A stretch of 64,000 nucleotides of DNA. It comes from Nocardia aurantiaca. GTDB taxonomy: Bacteria; Actinomycetota; Actinomycetes; Mycobacteriales; Mycobacteriaceae. The notes beneath the pieces are model-generated. The model ran no database searches. It had not been told where the DNA came from and was given only the letters and a program-made list of their open reading frames with translations. Below are positions 8,848 to 17,123 of this stretch, one piece after another (position 1 is the first letter of the stretch; each line of letters begins with the position of its first letter). The position numbers and the translations under genes are program-made. The stretch spans positions 62,001-126,000 of the forward strand of contig NZ_WMBB01000001.1 in the NCBI RefSeq assembly GCF_009708175.1, given 5' to 3'.

Positions 8848-9795
8848 GTGGGTAGCTCAACGACGCCGTGGACCGCCGACAACATACCGGATCTCCACGG
8901 TCGCACCGCGATTGTCACGGGGGCCAGCGCGGGGCTTGGGCTGGAGACCGCGCGGCGGCTGGCCGAGCACGGGGCCCAGGTGGTGCTGGCCTGCAGGAAT
9001 GCCGAGAAGGCCGCGGCGGCAGCCGAAGTCATCCGAGGGAGTGCGCCCGATGCCGAATTGCCGTTCGTCGAGCTGGATCTGGCATCGCAGGAGTCGGTGC
9101 GCAAGGCCGCGGTACGGCTGCACGACGACTTCGACCGGATCGATCTGCTGGTGAACAATGCGGGGACGTTGAACCGGGAGCGGTCGGTGACGGCGGATGG
9201 GTTCGAGACCACCTTCGCGACAAATCATTTGGGGCCGTTCGCGTTCACCGGGCTGGTGCTGGATCTGCTGCAGGCCGCGCCGCAGGGGCGAGTGGTGACG
9301 GTCTCGAGTGGTTCGCCGTCGCAGCGGGGGACCTCGTTCGAGCTCGACGACCTGTTCTACGAGCGACGCAAGTACAAGGCGCTGGCGGTTTACGCCCAGT
9401 CCAAGTTGGCCAATGCGCTGTTCGCGTTCGAGCTGCAGCGGCGGCTCAACGGGACCGGGTCCAGGCTGATCTCGGTCGGGGTGCATCCGGGGGCGGCGGA
9501 GTCGGACTTCGCCCAGAATCTCGGTCCCGCGGTGGCTTTCCTGTCGCGGCCGCAGATACGGTGGGTGTTCCGGGTCTTCATGCAGACCGTCGAGATGGGG
9601 GCGCTGCCGGCGCTGCGCGCGGCCACCGATCCCGGTGTGCGCGGCGGGGAGTTCTTCGGGCCCAGCGGTGTCAGCAAGGGGTATCCGGTCGAGAACCAGG
9701 CGGGGGAGCAGGCCCGCGATCCGGAGCTGGCGGCGAAGTTGTGGGCAGAGTCCGAACGGCTCACCGAGGTCACCTACCGGTTCGAGGACGCTTAG
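8848..9795 (+). CDS. short-chain dehydrogenase, retinol-dehydrogenase-like
   Basis: 315 aa from a GTG with CAGGA upstream. NAD(P)-dependent oxidoreductase of the family that includes protochlorophyllide and retinol dehydrogenase-like SDRs: TGASAGLG cofactor loop, LACRN after beta-2 (NADP preference), NNAGTLN, and YAQSK active site. It is more distant from the two preceding SDRs than they are from each other. The 113-bp gap before it could hold its own promoter. A strong bidirectional terminator follows. Confidence 0.85.
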   Translation: MGSSTTPWTADNIPDLHGRTAIVTGASAGLGLETARRLAEHGAQVVLACRNAEKAAAAAEVIRGSAPDAELPFVELDLASQESVRKAAVRLHDDFDRIDLLVNNAGTLNRERSVTADGFETTFATNHLGPFAFTGLVLDLLQAAPQGRVVTVSSGSPSQRGTSFELDDLFYERRKYKALAVYAQSKLANALFAFELQRRLNGTGSRLISVGVHPGAAESDFAQNLGPAVAFLSRPQIRWVFRVFMQTVEMGALPALRAATDPGVRGGEFFGPSGVSKGYPVENQAGEQARDPELAAKLWAESERLTEVTYRFEDA

Positions 9796-9807
9796 CGCAC
9801 ACACGGC

Positions 9808-9838
9808 GAACGCCCCCTGGAAGATCCAGGGGGCGTTC
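9808..9838. terminator. bidirectional terminator
   Basis: Perfect 13-bp stem (GAACGCCCCCTGG / CCAGGGGGCGTTC) with a 5-nt loop, between the convergent SDR gene and otsA. Confidence 0.85.
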
Positions 9839-9852
9839 GTGTTTGGGCCGGT

Positions 9853-11334
9853 TCAGCGGCTCACGTCCGGATCCACATCGTCGTCGGACAGCAGTGCGCT
9901 GCCCGCCACCCGGTCGGTGGCCAGGGCGTCGAGGAAGGCGCGCGCCCAGCGGTCGACGTCATGGGAGAGAACCTGACGCCGCAGGGAGCGCATGCGGCGG
10001 CGACGGGTGTCGCGGTCGTCGTCGATCGCGCCGATCAGGGCGTCCTTGACGCTGTCGAGGTCATGCGGGTTGCACAGGTAGGCCTGCCGCAATTCCGCCG
10101 CCGCACCGGTGAATTCGCTCAGCACCAGCGCGCCGTTGAGGCTGCCCTGGCAGGCCACGTACTCCTTGGCGACCAGGTTCATGCCGTCGCGCAGCGGGGT
10201 CACCACCATGACGTCGGCGGCCACGAAGAACGCGATGAGCTCGTCGCGCGGGATCGGGCGGTGCAGGTAATGCACCACCGGATAGCCCACCCGGGAGAAC
10301 TCGCCATTGATCCGACCCACCTGGCGCTCGATATCGCCGCGCATCTGCTTGTAGGACTCGACTCGCTCGCGGCTCGGCGTGGCCAGCTGCACCATCACCG
10401 TGTCCGCCGGATCGACCCGACCGTCGTGCAGGAGTTCCTCCAGCGCGGCCAGCCGGATGTCGATGCCCTTGGTGTAGTCCAGGCGGTCCACACCCAGCAG
10501 GATCGTCTTCGGATTGCCCAGCTCCGCACGGATTTTCGCGGCACGCTCCCGCACGCTGCGGCGGCGCGAGTACTCGTCCAGCTCCGTGGAGGTGATCGAG
10601 ATCGGGAATGCGCCCACCCGCACGGTGCGGAAACCCACCTGCACCACACCGAGTTTCGAGCGGACACCCACATTACCGCGCGAAGTCGGCTGTCCCGCCA
10701 GCCTTCTGGCCAGGTACAGGAAATTCTGCGCGCCGCCGGGCAGGTGGAAGCCGATCAGGTCGGCGCCCAGCAGGCCCTCGACGATTTCGGTGCGCCACGG
10801 CATCTGCATGAACAGTTCCACCGGCGGGAACGGAATGTGCAGGAAGAAGCCGATGGTCAGGTCCGGGCGCAGCATGCGCAGCATCTTGGGCACCAGCTGC
10901 AGCTGGTAGTCCTGCACCCACACCGTCGCGCCCTCGGCGGCCACCTTGGCGGTGTACTCGGCGAAGCGGCGGTTCACCTGCACATACGCCTGCCACCACT
11001 GGCGGTCGTAGACCGGCCGCACGATCACGTCGTGATACAGCGGCCACAGCGTCGCGTTGGAGAAGCCCTCGTAGTAGTCGGCGACCTCATCGCCCGACAG
11101 CGGCACCGGATGCAGTTCCAGACCGTCCTCGACGATCGGATCCAGATCCACATCGGGCACGCCGGCCCAGCCGACCCAGGCGCCCTTGTTATTGCGCAAC
11201 ACCGGTTCCAGCGCGGTCACCAGGCCGCCGGGGCTGCGCTTCCAGCGGGTGGTCCCATCGGGTAGTCGCTCCAGGTCGACCGGAAGCCGGTTGGCGACGA
11301 CGACGAAACCGGAGCCGGAGCTATCCGGGTGCAC
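9853..11334 (-). CDS. otsA: alpha,alpha-trehalose-phosphate synthase
   Basis: 493 aa, GTG start. GT20 glycosyltransferase making trehalose 6-phosphate from a nucleotide-glucose donor and glucose 6-phosphate. Recognisable landmarks are NRLPV at the N-terminus, [19 protein letters not shown] and [10 protein letters not shown], all in the usual order and at full length. Trehalose is both a compatible solute and the head group of trehalose mycolates in these bacteria. The start lies 3 nt after the stop of a small upstream gene, so the two are probably coupled. No otsB (phosphatase) is next to it. Confidence 0.95.
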   Translation of the reverse strand: MHPDSSGSGFVVVANRLPVDLERLPDGTTRWKRSPGGLVTALEPVLRNNKGAWVGWAGVPDVDLDPIVEDGLELHPVPLSGDEVADYYEGFSNATLWPLYHDVIVRPVYDRQWWQAYVQVNRRFAEYTAKVAAEGATVWVQDYQLQLVPKMLRMLRPDLTIGFFLHIPFPPVELFMQMPWRTEIVEGLLGADLIGFHLPGGAQNFLYLARRLAGQPTSRGNVGVRSKLGVVQVGFRTVRVGAFPISITSTELDEYSRRRSVRERAAKIRAELGNPKTILLGVDRLDYTKGIDIRLAALEELLHDGRVDPADTVMVQLATPSRERVESYKQMRGDIERQVGRINGEFSRVGYPVVHYLHRPIPRDELIAFFVAADVMVVTPLRDGMNLVAKEYVACQGSLNGALVLSEFTGAAAELRQAYLCNPHDLDSVKDALIGAIDDDRDTRRRRMRSLRRQVLSHDVDRWARAFLDALATDRVAGSALLSDDDVDPDVSR

Positions 11335-11337
11335 GGG

Positions 11338-11505
11338 TCATTCGCCTCGCGTCGGACCGATGCCCAGCATGGACAACAGCATGCGGCATTCGTCGGCGTC
11401 GGTGGCGTAGGCGGCCACCACACGCTGGGCCTGACGAGCGGTTTCGTCGGCGAGCGGCTCCAGATCGTCGTCCGCGATGTCGTTTGCGCCGGTCTTCGCG
11501 GCCAT
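11338..11505 (-). CDS. small conserved-looking protein upstream of otsA
   Basis: 55 aa from the ATG at 11505 (MAAKTGANDIADDD...), which is preceded by a purine-rich site; the longer upstream frame does not look coding. Acidic N-terminus, then a predicted helix ending in MLLSMLGIGPTRGE. No domain recognised. The 3-nt spacing to otsA suggests a shared transcript and coupling, perhaps a regulator or partner of OtsA, but this is only context. Confidence 0.65.
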   Translation of the reverse strand: MAAKTGANDIADDDLEPLADETARQAQRVVAAYATDADECRMLLSMLGIGPTRGE

Positions 11506-11722
11506 CTCATATCCTCTCGGGGAAGTCTGCTCGGTGCGAGAAGTCCATCGTATCTGCCAGGAAAGTCGCGGCCGTCCGCTGCGTGCATTGCGAGCCCTAA
11601 CCGCAATGCTCACCGGTCGGCGGTCGAAACGGCGAGCCGTGTCGTCGGCATGAGCGAAACGTTCCGGTCCTGGGTACCTATACGGTGAACGAACCATACG
11701 AGTCGATGAAGGGGTCGCAAGC

Positions 11723-12556
11723 ATGCCGTTGGCGACGGTGAACGGAATCTCGCTGAACTACCAGGTCAAGGGAGATAGGTCCAAGGGCACCGACGTCAAG
11801 GGGTCCGCGCCGCTGGTAGTCATGATCATGGGCACCGGCAGCGGGGGGCGGGTGTGGGAACTGCACCAGGTGCCCGCGCTGGTGGCCGCCGGGTACCGAG
11901 TCTGCACCTTCGACAATCGCGGCATCGCACCGTCTTTCGAATCGCCGAACGGGATCACCATCGACGACCTGGTGCGCGACACCGCCGCCCTCATCGAATT
12001 CCTCGACGAGGGACCGGCATTGGTGGTCGGGCAGTCCATGGGCGCTCGGGTGGCGCAGGAACTCGCGCTCGCCCGGCCGGACCTGGTGCGCAAGGCCGTG
12101 TTCATGGCCGGACACGCCCGGCTCGACCAGTTCCAGAAGACGCTGTCGCTCGGCGAGCACGAACTCGACGCCTCCGGCGTGCAGTTGCCCGCCAAGTACG
12201 AGGCCGCCATGTCGGCCATCATGAACCTGTCCCCGGCCACCATGGCCGACCCGCACGCCGCCCGCGACTGGCTCGACCTGTTCGAGTTCACCGGCGGCCC
12301 GGTTTCGCCCGGAGTGCGGGCTCAGCGACGCATGGACCACGACTTCGACCGCACGGCCGCCTACAAGGCCATCACCGTGCCCTGCCTGTCCGTGGGCTTC
12401 TCGGACGACCGGATGATCCCGCCCTACCTTTCGCGCGAAGTCGCCGATATCATTCCTGGAGCCCGCTACCAGGAGGTCCCCGACGCTGGACACTTCGGCT
12501 ACCTGGAACAACCGGAGGCCGTCAACAAGATCCTCCTCGAATTCTTCGTTGCCTGA
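11723..12556 (+). CDS. alpha/beta hydrolase
   Basis: 277 aa, cytoplasmic (no signal peptide). Complete catalytic triad landmarks: GQSMGA nucleophile elbow (about residue 111), SDDRMIPP acid region and DAGHFGY histidine near the C-terminus. MIMGTGSGGRVW supplies the oxyanion region. The overall form is that of small esterases, enol-lactonases and thioesterase-like hydrolases. It lies upstream of an mbtH-like gene, with a hairpin between them, so a shared role is uncertain. Confidence 0.8.
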   Translation: MPLATVNGISLNYQVKGDRSKGTDVKGSAPLVVMIMGTGSGGRVWELHQVPALVAAGYRVCTFDNRGIAPSFESPNGITIDDLVRDTAALIEFLDEGPALVVGQSMGARVAQELALARPDLVRKAVFMAGHARLDQFQKTLSLGEHELDASGVQLPAKYEAAMSAIMNLSPATMADPHAARDWLDLFEFTGGPVSPGVRAQRRMDHDFDRTAAYKAITVPCLSVGFSDDRMIPPYLSREVADIIPGARYQEVPDAGHFGYLEQPEAVNKILLEFFVA

Positions 12557-12563
12557 ATGAAGT

Positions 12564-12592
12564 GCAGGTAACCGCCCAGCGGTAACACCTGC
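12564..12592 (+). terminator. imperfect hairpin after the hydrolase gene
   Basis: GCAGGT and ACCGC pair with GCGGT and ACCTGC around a short loop, with a 2-nt bulge. Lies 8 bp after the hydrolase stop. Confidence 0.45.
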
Positions 12593-12694
12593 CTTGCTAG
12601 GGTCGAATCAACGTCGGGGGTCGTTCCGTACACTTCGGTGGCTGGACGATCCGTCTACGTCCCCGTACACAGCGCCAGTATCCAGTGAGGTGAA

Positions 12695-12937
12695 ATGAGC
12701 ACCAATCCCTTCGATGATGAAGACGGCCGGTTCTTCGTCCTGGTCAACGATGAGGAACAGCACTCCCTGTGGCCGGCCTTCGCCGAGGTTCCGGCGGGTT
12801 GGCGAGTCGTGTTCGGCGAGGACAGCCGCGCCGCGTGCGTCGAGTACGTCGAGAAGAACTGGACCGATATGCGTCCGAAGAGCCTGCGTGACGCCATGGC
12901 GGCGGACGACGCGGCTCGTCAGGCGGCTCAGTCCTGA
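12695..12937 (+). CDS. MbtH-like protein
   Basis: 80 aa with a GAGGTGA ribosome site. The MbtH signature is complete: [32 protein letters not shown] and [10 protein letters not shown]. MbtH proteins bind and activate adenylation domains of nonribosomal peptide synthetases. No NRPS gene is in this window, so it must act in trans on a distant cluster or be a leftover. It stands alone, with a strong terminator right after it. Confidence 0.95.
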   Translation: MSTNPFDDEDGRFFVLVNDEEQHSLWPAFAEVPAGWRVVFGEDSRAACVEYVEKNWTDMRPKSLRDAMAADDAARQAAQS

Positions 12938-12975
12938 CACCCTGCGGTTAGTCCGATACTGCGCGAACGGCTTCT

Positions 12976-13018
12976 GAACGCGGCCGGGCGACGCCACAAG
13001 CGTCGCCCGGCCGCGTTC
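12976..13018. terminator. strong bidirectional terminator
   Basis: Perfect 19-bp stem with a 5-nt loop (CACAA) between mbtH and the convergent HNH ORF. Confidence 0.88.
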
Positions 13019-13073
13019 CGGTCCGTTGTGCAGTATCCCCTCCGAACGGGACGGTGGCCTTCTGTGCCTGGGC

Positions 13074-13403
13074 TCACCGAGCCGTAGCGGTCCTCGGTCG
13101 GTACGACTGCCCGCTTGCGTATCTCTCACGCCGAGAGTGCCTACCGTTGCCTCGGTTCCGGCTCTTGTACGCCGGTAGTTGAGAGTCGGAGTTCGGGCAG
13201 ATGAGCCGCAGGTTCTCCCGTCGGTCGTGAATGGGATCGCCGTCAATGTGGTCGAGGACGAATGCGAGCGGCCGTTCGCACCATTCGCTCGCGATGCCAC
13301 AGACGGCGCAAGTACGGCCTCGAGCTTCGGCCGAGCAATCACGGAGATAATGCCCTTGGTGGCCGCGTACTCGGGCCTCACCCGCATTCGGCCACAGCGG
13401 CAT
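13074..13403 (-). CDS. small HNH endonuclease-like protein, possibly degenerate
   Basis: 109 aa. CAVCG, LDHIDGD, ENLRLICPN and the basic tail RNRGNGRHSRRERYASGQSY fit a family of small mobile HNH proteins. The last zinc-binding position, normally CPNC, reads CPNS, and the N-terminal part before CAVCG is short with no good ribosome site. An in-frame stop lies 13 codons upstream of the ATG. It may be a decayed homing-type gene. Position: convergent with mbtH and 170 bp from tRNA-Thr. Confidence 0.55.
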   Translation of the reverse strand: MPLWPNAGEARVRGHQGHYLRDCSAEARGRTCAVCGIASEWCERPLAFVLDHIDGDPIHDRRENLRLICPNSDSQLPAYKSRNRGNGRHSRRERYASGQSYRPRTATAR

Positions 13404-13575
13404 CCCACACGCAATAGCGCCGCCGGCTCGACAAACACCGCGTCACAGCCTTTGCCTCACCTCACTCCGTGGACGCCACCGATATTGTCGGAGGATCATT
13501 CAGGGGGCCGCACGACACCGGAAACCCGGTGTTGCACGGTCAACTTGGCCCGTTATGATGGCAACCGCTTCACCC

Positions 13576-13647
13576 GCCTCCTTAGCTCAGTGGTAGAGCA
13601 CCGCTCTTGTAAAGCGAAGGTCGTCAGTTCAATCCTGACAGGGGGCT
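13576..13647 (+). tRNA. tRNA-Thr(TGT)
   Basis: Full cloverleaf: 7-bp acceptor stem (GCCTCCT / AGGGGGC), D arm GCTC...GAGC, anticodon loop CTTGTAA with TGT at 13608-13610, T arm GTCAG TTCAATC CTGAC, discriminator T. The CCA end is not encoded. The top anticodon-stem pair is a C-A mismatch. Confidence 0.95.
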
Positions 13648-13683
13648 CGACAGGCAGCCTGGCTGCCCAGAACAGCAGTCGAG

Positions 13684-13724
13684 CGTGTGGGGCCGAGGCA
13701 AAACCTCGGCCCCACACGTTTTTC
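13684..13724 (+). terminator. terminator of tRNA-Thr
   Basis: 14-bp stem (GTGTGGGGCCGAGG / CCTCGGCCCCACAC) followed by GTTTTTCC: a classical intrinsic terminator with a T run, unusual in this GC-rich window. Confidence 0.9.
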
Positions 13725-13898
13725 CGGGTTTGGGCCGGCCCCGAGAGCCGAGAGGCGCAGACCGCGGGTCTGGGGCGGAGCCGCGGGAGTTTCGGGGGTC
13801 GGGCGCGGATCCCCTGAGAGCATCGAGAGTTCATCCTTCCCAGGAAACTCCCAGGGAAGGGTCAGGTTCTTCGCGGCGGCGGCGCAGAATATGAGGTC

Positions 13899-14636
13899 AT
13901 GACAGGTGTGCCCGTTCAGCCGCGCGAACCGGAGGCGAGGGTGCTCGTCGTTGACGATGAGCCGATGATCGTCGAGCTGCTATCGGTGAGTCTGCGATAT
14001 CAGGGATTCGAGGTCGCGAGTGCCGCGAGTGGCACCGAGGGGCTGGACAAGGCGAAGACCTTCCGGCCGGACGCGCTGATCATCGATGTGATGATGCCCG
14101 GAATGGATGGGTTCGGGCTGCTGCGGCGGCTACGGGCCGACGGCATCGACTCGCCCGTGCTGTTCCTGACCGCGCGGGACGACGTGGACGACAAGATCAC
14201 CGGGCTGACGCTGGGGGCGGACGACTACGTCACCAAGCCGTTCAGTCTCGAGGAGGTGGTCGCGCGGCTACGGGTGATTCTGCGACGGGCCGGGCGGTCG
14301 GCGCCGGAGACCAAGTCGTCGCGGCTGCGGTTCGCCGATATCGAACTCGATGACGACACGCACGAGGTGTGGAAGGCCGGGGAGCCGGTTTCGCTGTCGC
14401 CGACCGAGTTCACGCTGCTGCGGTACTTCCTGGTCAACGCGGGCACGGTGCTGAGCAAGCCGCGGATCCTGGACCACGTGTGGCGCTACGACTTCGGCGG
14501 CGAGGTCGGCGTCGTCGAGACGTATGTGTCCTACCTGCGCAAGAAGGTCGACACCGGGCCGGATCGGCTGATTCACACGCTGCGCGGGGTCGGATACGTC
14601 ATGCGGGAACCGCGCGGTAAGACGGCCGCGACGTGA
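13899..14636 (+). CDS. phoP: response regulator PhoP
   Basis: 245 aa OmpR-class regulator. Receiver domain: acidic pair D19/D20, phosphoacceptor D63 (IIDVMMPGMDGF), T91 and K113 (YVTKPF). Winged-helix DNA-binding domain ~142-238 with LSPTEFTLLRYF, ILDHVWRYDFGG and RKKVDTG...LRGVGYVMREP. The sequence is very close to M. tuberculosis PhoP, which controls complex lipid, acid-stress and secretion genes. Its stop overlaps the kinase start (GTGA), so the pair is coupled. It lies 251 bp after tRNA-Thr; no clear PhoP box was seen upstream. Confidence 0.93.
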   Translation: MTGVPVQPREPEARVLVVDDEPMIVELLSVSLRYQGFEVASAASGTEGLDKAKTFRPDALIIDVMMPGMDGFGLLRRLRADGIDSPVLFLTARDDVDDKITGLTLGADDYVTKPFSLEEVVARLRVILRRAGRSAPETKSSRLRFADIELDDDTHEVWKAGEPVSLSPTEFTLLRYFLVNAGTVLSKPRILDHVWRYDFGGEVGVVETYVSYLRKKVDTGPDRLIHTLRGVGYVMREPRGKTAAT

Positions 14637-16126
14637 ACGCCGCCGAGGTGGCGCGAACCGTGCGCGGCAGGCTCGCCGCCGGGCTCGCCGCGGTGCCGCT
14701 GCGCACCACCCTGGTGCTGGCTCTGGTCTCGCTGGTCGGATTCGGGCTGCTGGTCTCCGGCATCGCGGTCACCTCGCTCATGCGCAATGTCCTGGTCGAA
14801 CGCATCGATCGGCAGCTCTACGACGCCGCCCACAGCTGGGCCGCGCCCGGCGCGCAACGCCCCGAACCGCTGCCCACCGTGCGCGGGCGGGAACGGCCGC
14901 CGCACCTGTACTGGGTGCAGGTGTGGGATTCGGCGGGGCAGATCACGCTGAGCCTGTCGGCCGGAGCACAGCAGCCCGAGGTGCCCGCGGACCTGGGTAC
15001 CCGTCCGGAGACCGTCGGCTCGGTCGGCGCGTCCACCGAGGAGTGGCGGGTGCTGCGGACCGTCAACGAGTACGGCACCAGCATCATCGCGCTGCGCATG
15101 GACGAGACGAATTCGCTGCTGGACAAGCTGATCGTGCTGCAGCTGGTGATCGGTGCGCTGGTGCTGGCGGCGCTGGCCGCGGTGGCGCGCATCGTGATCC
15201 GGCGCAGTCTGCGGCCGCTGCGAGAGGTCGAGCGCACGGCGGCCGCCATCGCGGGCGGTGACCTGCATCAGCGAGTTCCGGTGCGTGGCACCGACACCGA
15301 GGTCGATCACCTCTCGCAGTCGCTGAACACCATGCTGACCCAGATCCAGCAGGCCTTCGCCGCCACCGAGGCCTCGGAGGAGGCGGCGCGGCGCTCCGAG
15401 GCCAAGATGCGACGTTTCGTGGCCGATGCCAGCCACGAACTGCGCACCCCGCTCACCACCATCAAGGGCTTCTCGGAGCTGTACCGGCAGGGCGCGATCA
15501 CCGATCCGGACATGCTCATGGACCGCATCGAACGCGAGTCCAAGCGGATGGGTTTGCTGGTCGAGGACCTGCTCATGCTGGCCCGGCTGGACGCGCAGCG
15601 ACCGGTGGAACGGCGTCCGCTGGACCTGCTCATGCTGGCCAGCGATGCCGTGCACAGTGCGCGCGCGCTGGCGGCGGCCCAGCATCCGGAGGGGCCGGAA
15701 CGCAAGATCGACCTCGAAATCCGGCCCGGCCCCGGCACTTTGGAGATGCTCGGCGACGAGGCGCGGCTGCGACAGGTGCTGGCCAACCTGATCAACAACG
15801 CGCTGGTGCACACCCCGCCCGACGCGGAGGTGACGGTGCGGCTCACCCCGGCCGCCGACGAGGTGCTCATCGAGGTCGCCGACACCGGGCCGGGACTGGA
15901 GGTCGAACAGGCCGAGCGGGTCTTCGAACGCTTCTATCGCACCGACGTGTCCCGCAGCCGGGTCAGCGGCGGTACGGGACTGGGACTTTCGATCGTGCAG
16001 GCGCTGGTCGACGCGCACGGTGGCACGGTGTCGGTGACCAGCGCGCCGGGGGAGGGCACCACCTTCACCGTGCGGCTGCCACGCGAGCTGCCCCGCCAGC
16101 CCGGGCCGTCGTTGGCGTCCGGCTGA
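14633..16126 (+). CDS. phoR: sensor histidine kinase PhoR
   Basis: 497 aa, GTG start overlapping phoP. Two membrane segments (~25-47 and ~163-187) flank an extracytoplasmic sensor domain of ~115 residues. HAMP linker follows, then the phosphoacceptor H268 in [16 protein letters not shown], and an ATPase domain with NLINNALVH (N box), ADTGPGL and GTGLGLSI (G boxes). Complete and partnered with PhoP. Its last 42 bases, including the TGA, are the first unit of a tandem repeat that continues into the intergenic region. Confidence 0.93.
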   Translation: MNAAEVARTVRGRLAAGLAAVPLRTTLVLALVSLVGFGLLVSGIAVTSLMRNVLVERIDRQLYDAAHSWAAPGAQRPEPLPTVRGRERPPHLYWVQVWDSAGQITLSLSAGAQQPEVPADLGTRPETVGSVGASTEEWRVLRTVNEYGTSIIALRMDETNSLLDKLIVLQLVIGALVLAALAAVARIVIRRSLRPLREVERTAAAIAGGDLHQRVPVRGTDTEVDHLSQSLNTMLTQIQQAFAATEASEEAARRSEAKMRRFVADASHELRTPLTTIKGFSELYRQGAITDPDMLMDRIERESKRMGLLVEDLLMLARLDAQRPVERRPLDLLMLASDAVHSARALAAAQHPEGPERKIDLEIRPGPGTLEMLGDEARLRQVLANLINNALVHTPPDAEVTVRLTPAADEVLIEVADTGPGLEVEQAERVFERFYRTDVSRSRVSGGTGLGLSIVQALVDAHGGTVSVTSAPGEGTTFTVRLPRELPRQPGPSLASG

Positions 16127-16206
16127 GAGCTGCCCCGCCGCTTCGCGCCATTCAGCGCCCGGCCGAGAGCTGCCCCGCCGCTTCGCGCCATTCAGCGCCC
16201 GGCTGA
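16085..16206. repeat. tandem repeat of the phoR 3' end
   Basis: Three units each starting GAGCTGCCCCGCC: 16085-16126 (the last codons and stop of phoR), 16127-16166 and 16167-16206. Units 2 and 3 are nearly identical to each other (40 bp). Unit 3 again ends in CGGCTGA. Confidence 0.85.
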
Positions 16207-16210
16207 AAGT

Positions 16211-16307
16211 CGTCCTGGGTTGTGCATGCGTGCCGGCGGTTGGGAGCCGAACCGATGCTGGGCGTACCCCAGGAGTTATCCCGATCGGCACGAGATCAGT
16301 TGTCACG
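16211..16307 (-). repeat. family A dispersed repeat, copy 1
   Basis: Read on the minus strand: ACAACTGATCTCGTGCCGAT, a GGATAACTCC core, then TCGGTTCGGCTCCCAACCGC and CGGCACGCATGC. See the finding on family A for all copies. Confidence 0.75.
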
Positions 16308-16360
16308 TTTCGATCGGCACGAGATCAGTGGTGACATTTCGATCGGCACGAGATCCGATG
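16282..16360. repeat. 29-bp direct repeat, three copies
   Basis: CGATCGGCACGAGATC recurs at 16282, 16311 and 16340, a period of 29 bp; the first unit overlaps the end of family A copy 1. Confidence 0.8.
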
Positions 16361-16429
16361 CTTCGGCCCCGCCGGCGCCGGGGTCGGCGACCGGCGGGCA
16401 CGGGAACGTCGGGATCCTCAGCTCACTCC

Positions 16430-16488
16430 GGGACGTTCGCGAGCTCTCTGCGGGACGTTCGCGAGCTCACTGCGGGACGTTCGCGCCG
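16430..16488. repeat. 22-bp tandem repeat at the 3' end of the HIT gene
   Basis: GGGACGTTCGCGAGCTCWCTGC at 16430 and 16452, with the third unit at 16474 lying in the coding end of the HIT gene. Each unit repeats the gene's last codons and stop (reading ANVPQ-stop or like). Confidence 0.82.
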
Positions 16489-16892
16489 TAGCCGAGGTCG
16501 CGCAGGGCCTGCTTGATCATGGCCTGCGCCTCGTCGAGGGATTCCTTGCTGGGCTCCGGGTCCGCCCCGGAGATGTCGAAGTCGCCCAGGTGGAAGGCCG
16601 GGAAGACATGCATGTGCAGGTGCGGGACCTCGAGGCCCGCGATGAGCAGGCCCGCACGCGGGGCGTCCCACGCGGCCCGCACCGCTTGGCCGATCCTCTG
16701 GGCGACAGCGGTCATGCGCGCGAAGGTGTCCGGATCGACGTCCTGCCACTGGTCGATCTCCTTGCGCGGCACCACCAGCGTGTGCCCCTGCGTCACCGGG
16801 GCGATCGTGAGGAAGGCGACGAATTCGTCGTCCTCCCAGACGAACCGTCCCGGCAGCTGACCGTCGATGATTGCGGAGAAAACAGAAGCCAT
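16467..16892 (-). CDS. HIT family protein
   Basis: 141 aa from the ATG at 16892; the longer frame upstream runs into a dispersed repeat and was rejected. Histidine-triad nucleotide hydrolase or transferase: HLHMHVFP active-site motif, [14 protein letters not shown] and the N-terminal [19 protein letters not shown] are typical. It occupies the position held by Rv0759c next to phoPR in M. tuberculosis. Likely acts on a nucleoside phosphoramidate or similar; physiological substrate unknown. Confidence 0.9.
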   Translation of the reverse strand: MASVFSAIIDGQLPGRFVWEDDEFVAFLTIAPVTQGHTLVVPRKEIDQWQDVDPDTFARMTAVAQRIGQAVRAAWDAPRAGLLIAGLEVPHLHMHVFPAFHLGDFDISGADPEPSKESLDEAQAMIKQALRDLGYGANVPQ

Positions 16893-16940
16893 GCCGGGGA
16901 CATTACGCTCTGCCGCCTCGCCCCTGCGTCCCTCCGAACC

Positions 16941-17056
16941 TCTGCGCACGGCGGGTAGCCGTCGACCGCTGGGCGTGCGTGCCTGCGTTGGGAGCCGAAC
17001 CGATTTTGGACGTGCCCGATGAGTTACCCCCATCGGAACGGAATCAGTTGTCGCGA
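16941..17056 (-). repeat. family A dispersed repeat, copy 2
   Basis: Between the divergent HIT gene and purD. GTTGGGAGCCGAACCGAT, GAGTTACCCCCATCGG and AATCAGTTGTCGCG match copy 1 in the same orientation. Confidence 0.7.
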
Positions 17057-17123
17057 CCCGTACGGGCTTCCCGGGTGCGGAGCCGCCGGTTGGGTGATGC
17101 GGTCACCCTCTAAGCTGTCTGCC

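Larger units (their letters stand above)
16127..16466. other. repeat-filled intergenic region between phoR and HIT gene
   Basis: 340 bp without a gene. It holds in order two extra phoR-end units, a family A element (minus orientation), three copies of a 29-bp unit and the start of a 22-bp repeat array that runs into the HIT gene. Confidence 0.8.

Noticed and set aside
13576-13724. Integrated element attachment site at tRNA-Thr
   Set aside because: No integrase nearby and no direct repeat of the tRNA 3' end found in the flanks.
13860-13898. PhoP autoregulatory box upstream of phoP
   Set aside because: A CCCAGG direct repeat is present at about 13838-13856, but it does not match the TCACAGC-type repeats known for mycobacterial PhoP.
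16085-16488. CRISPR array
   Set aside because: Units are contiguous tandem repeats of 22-43 bp with no spacers, and there are no cas genes.
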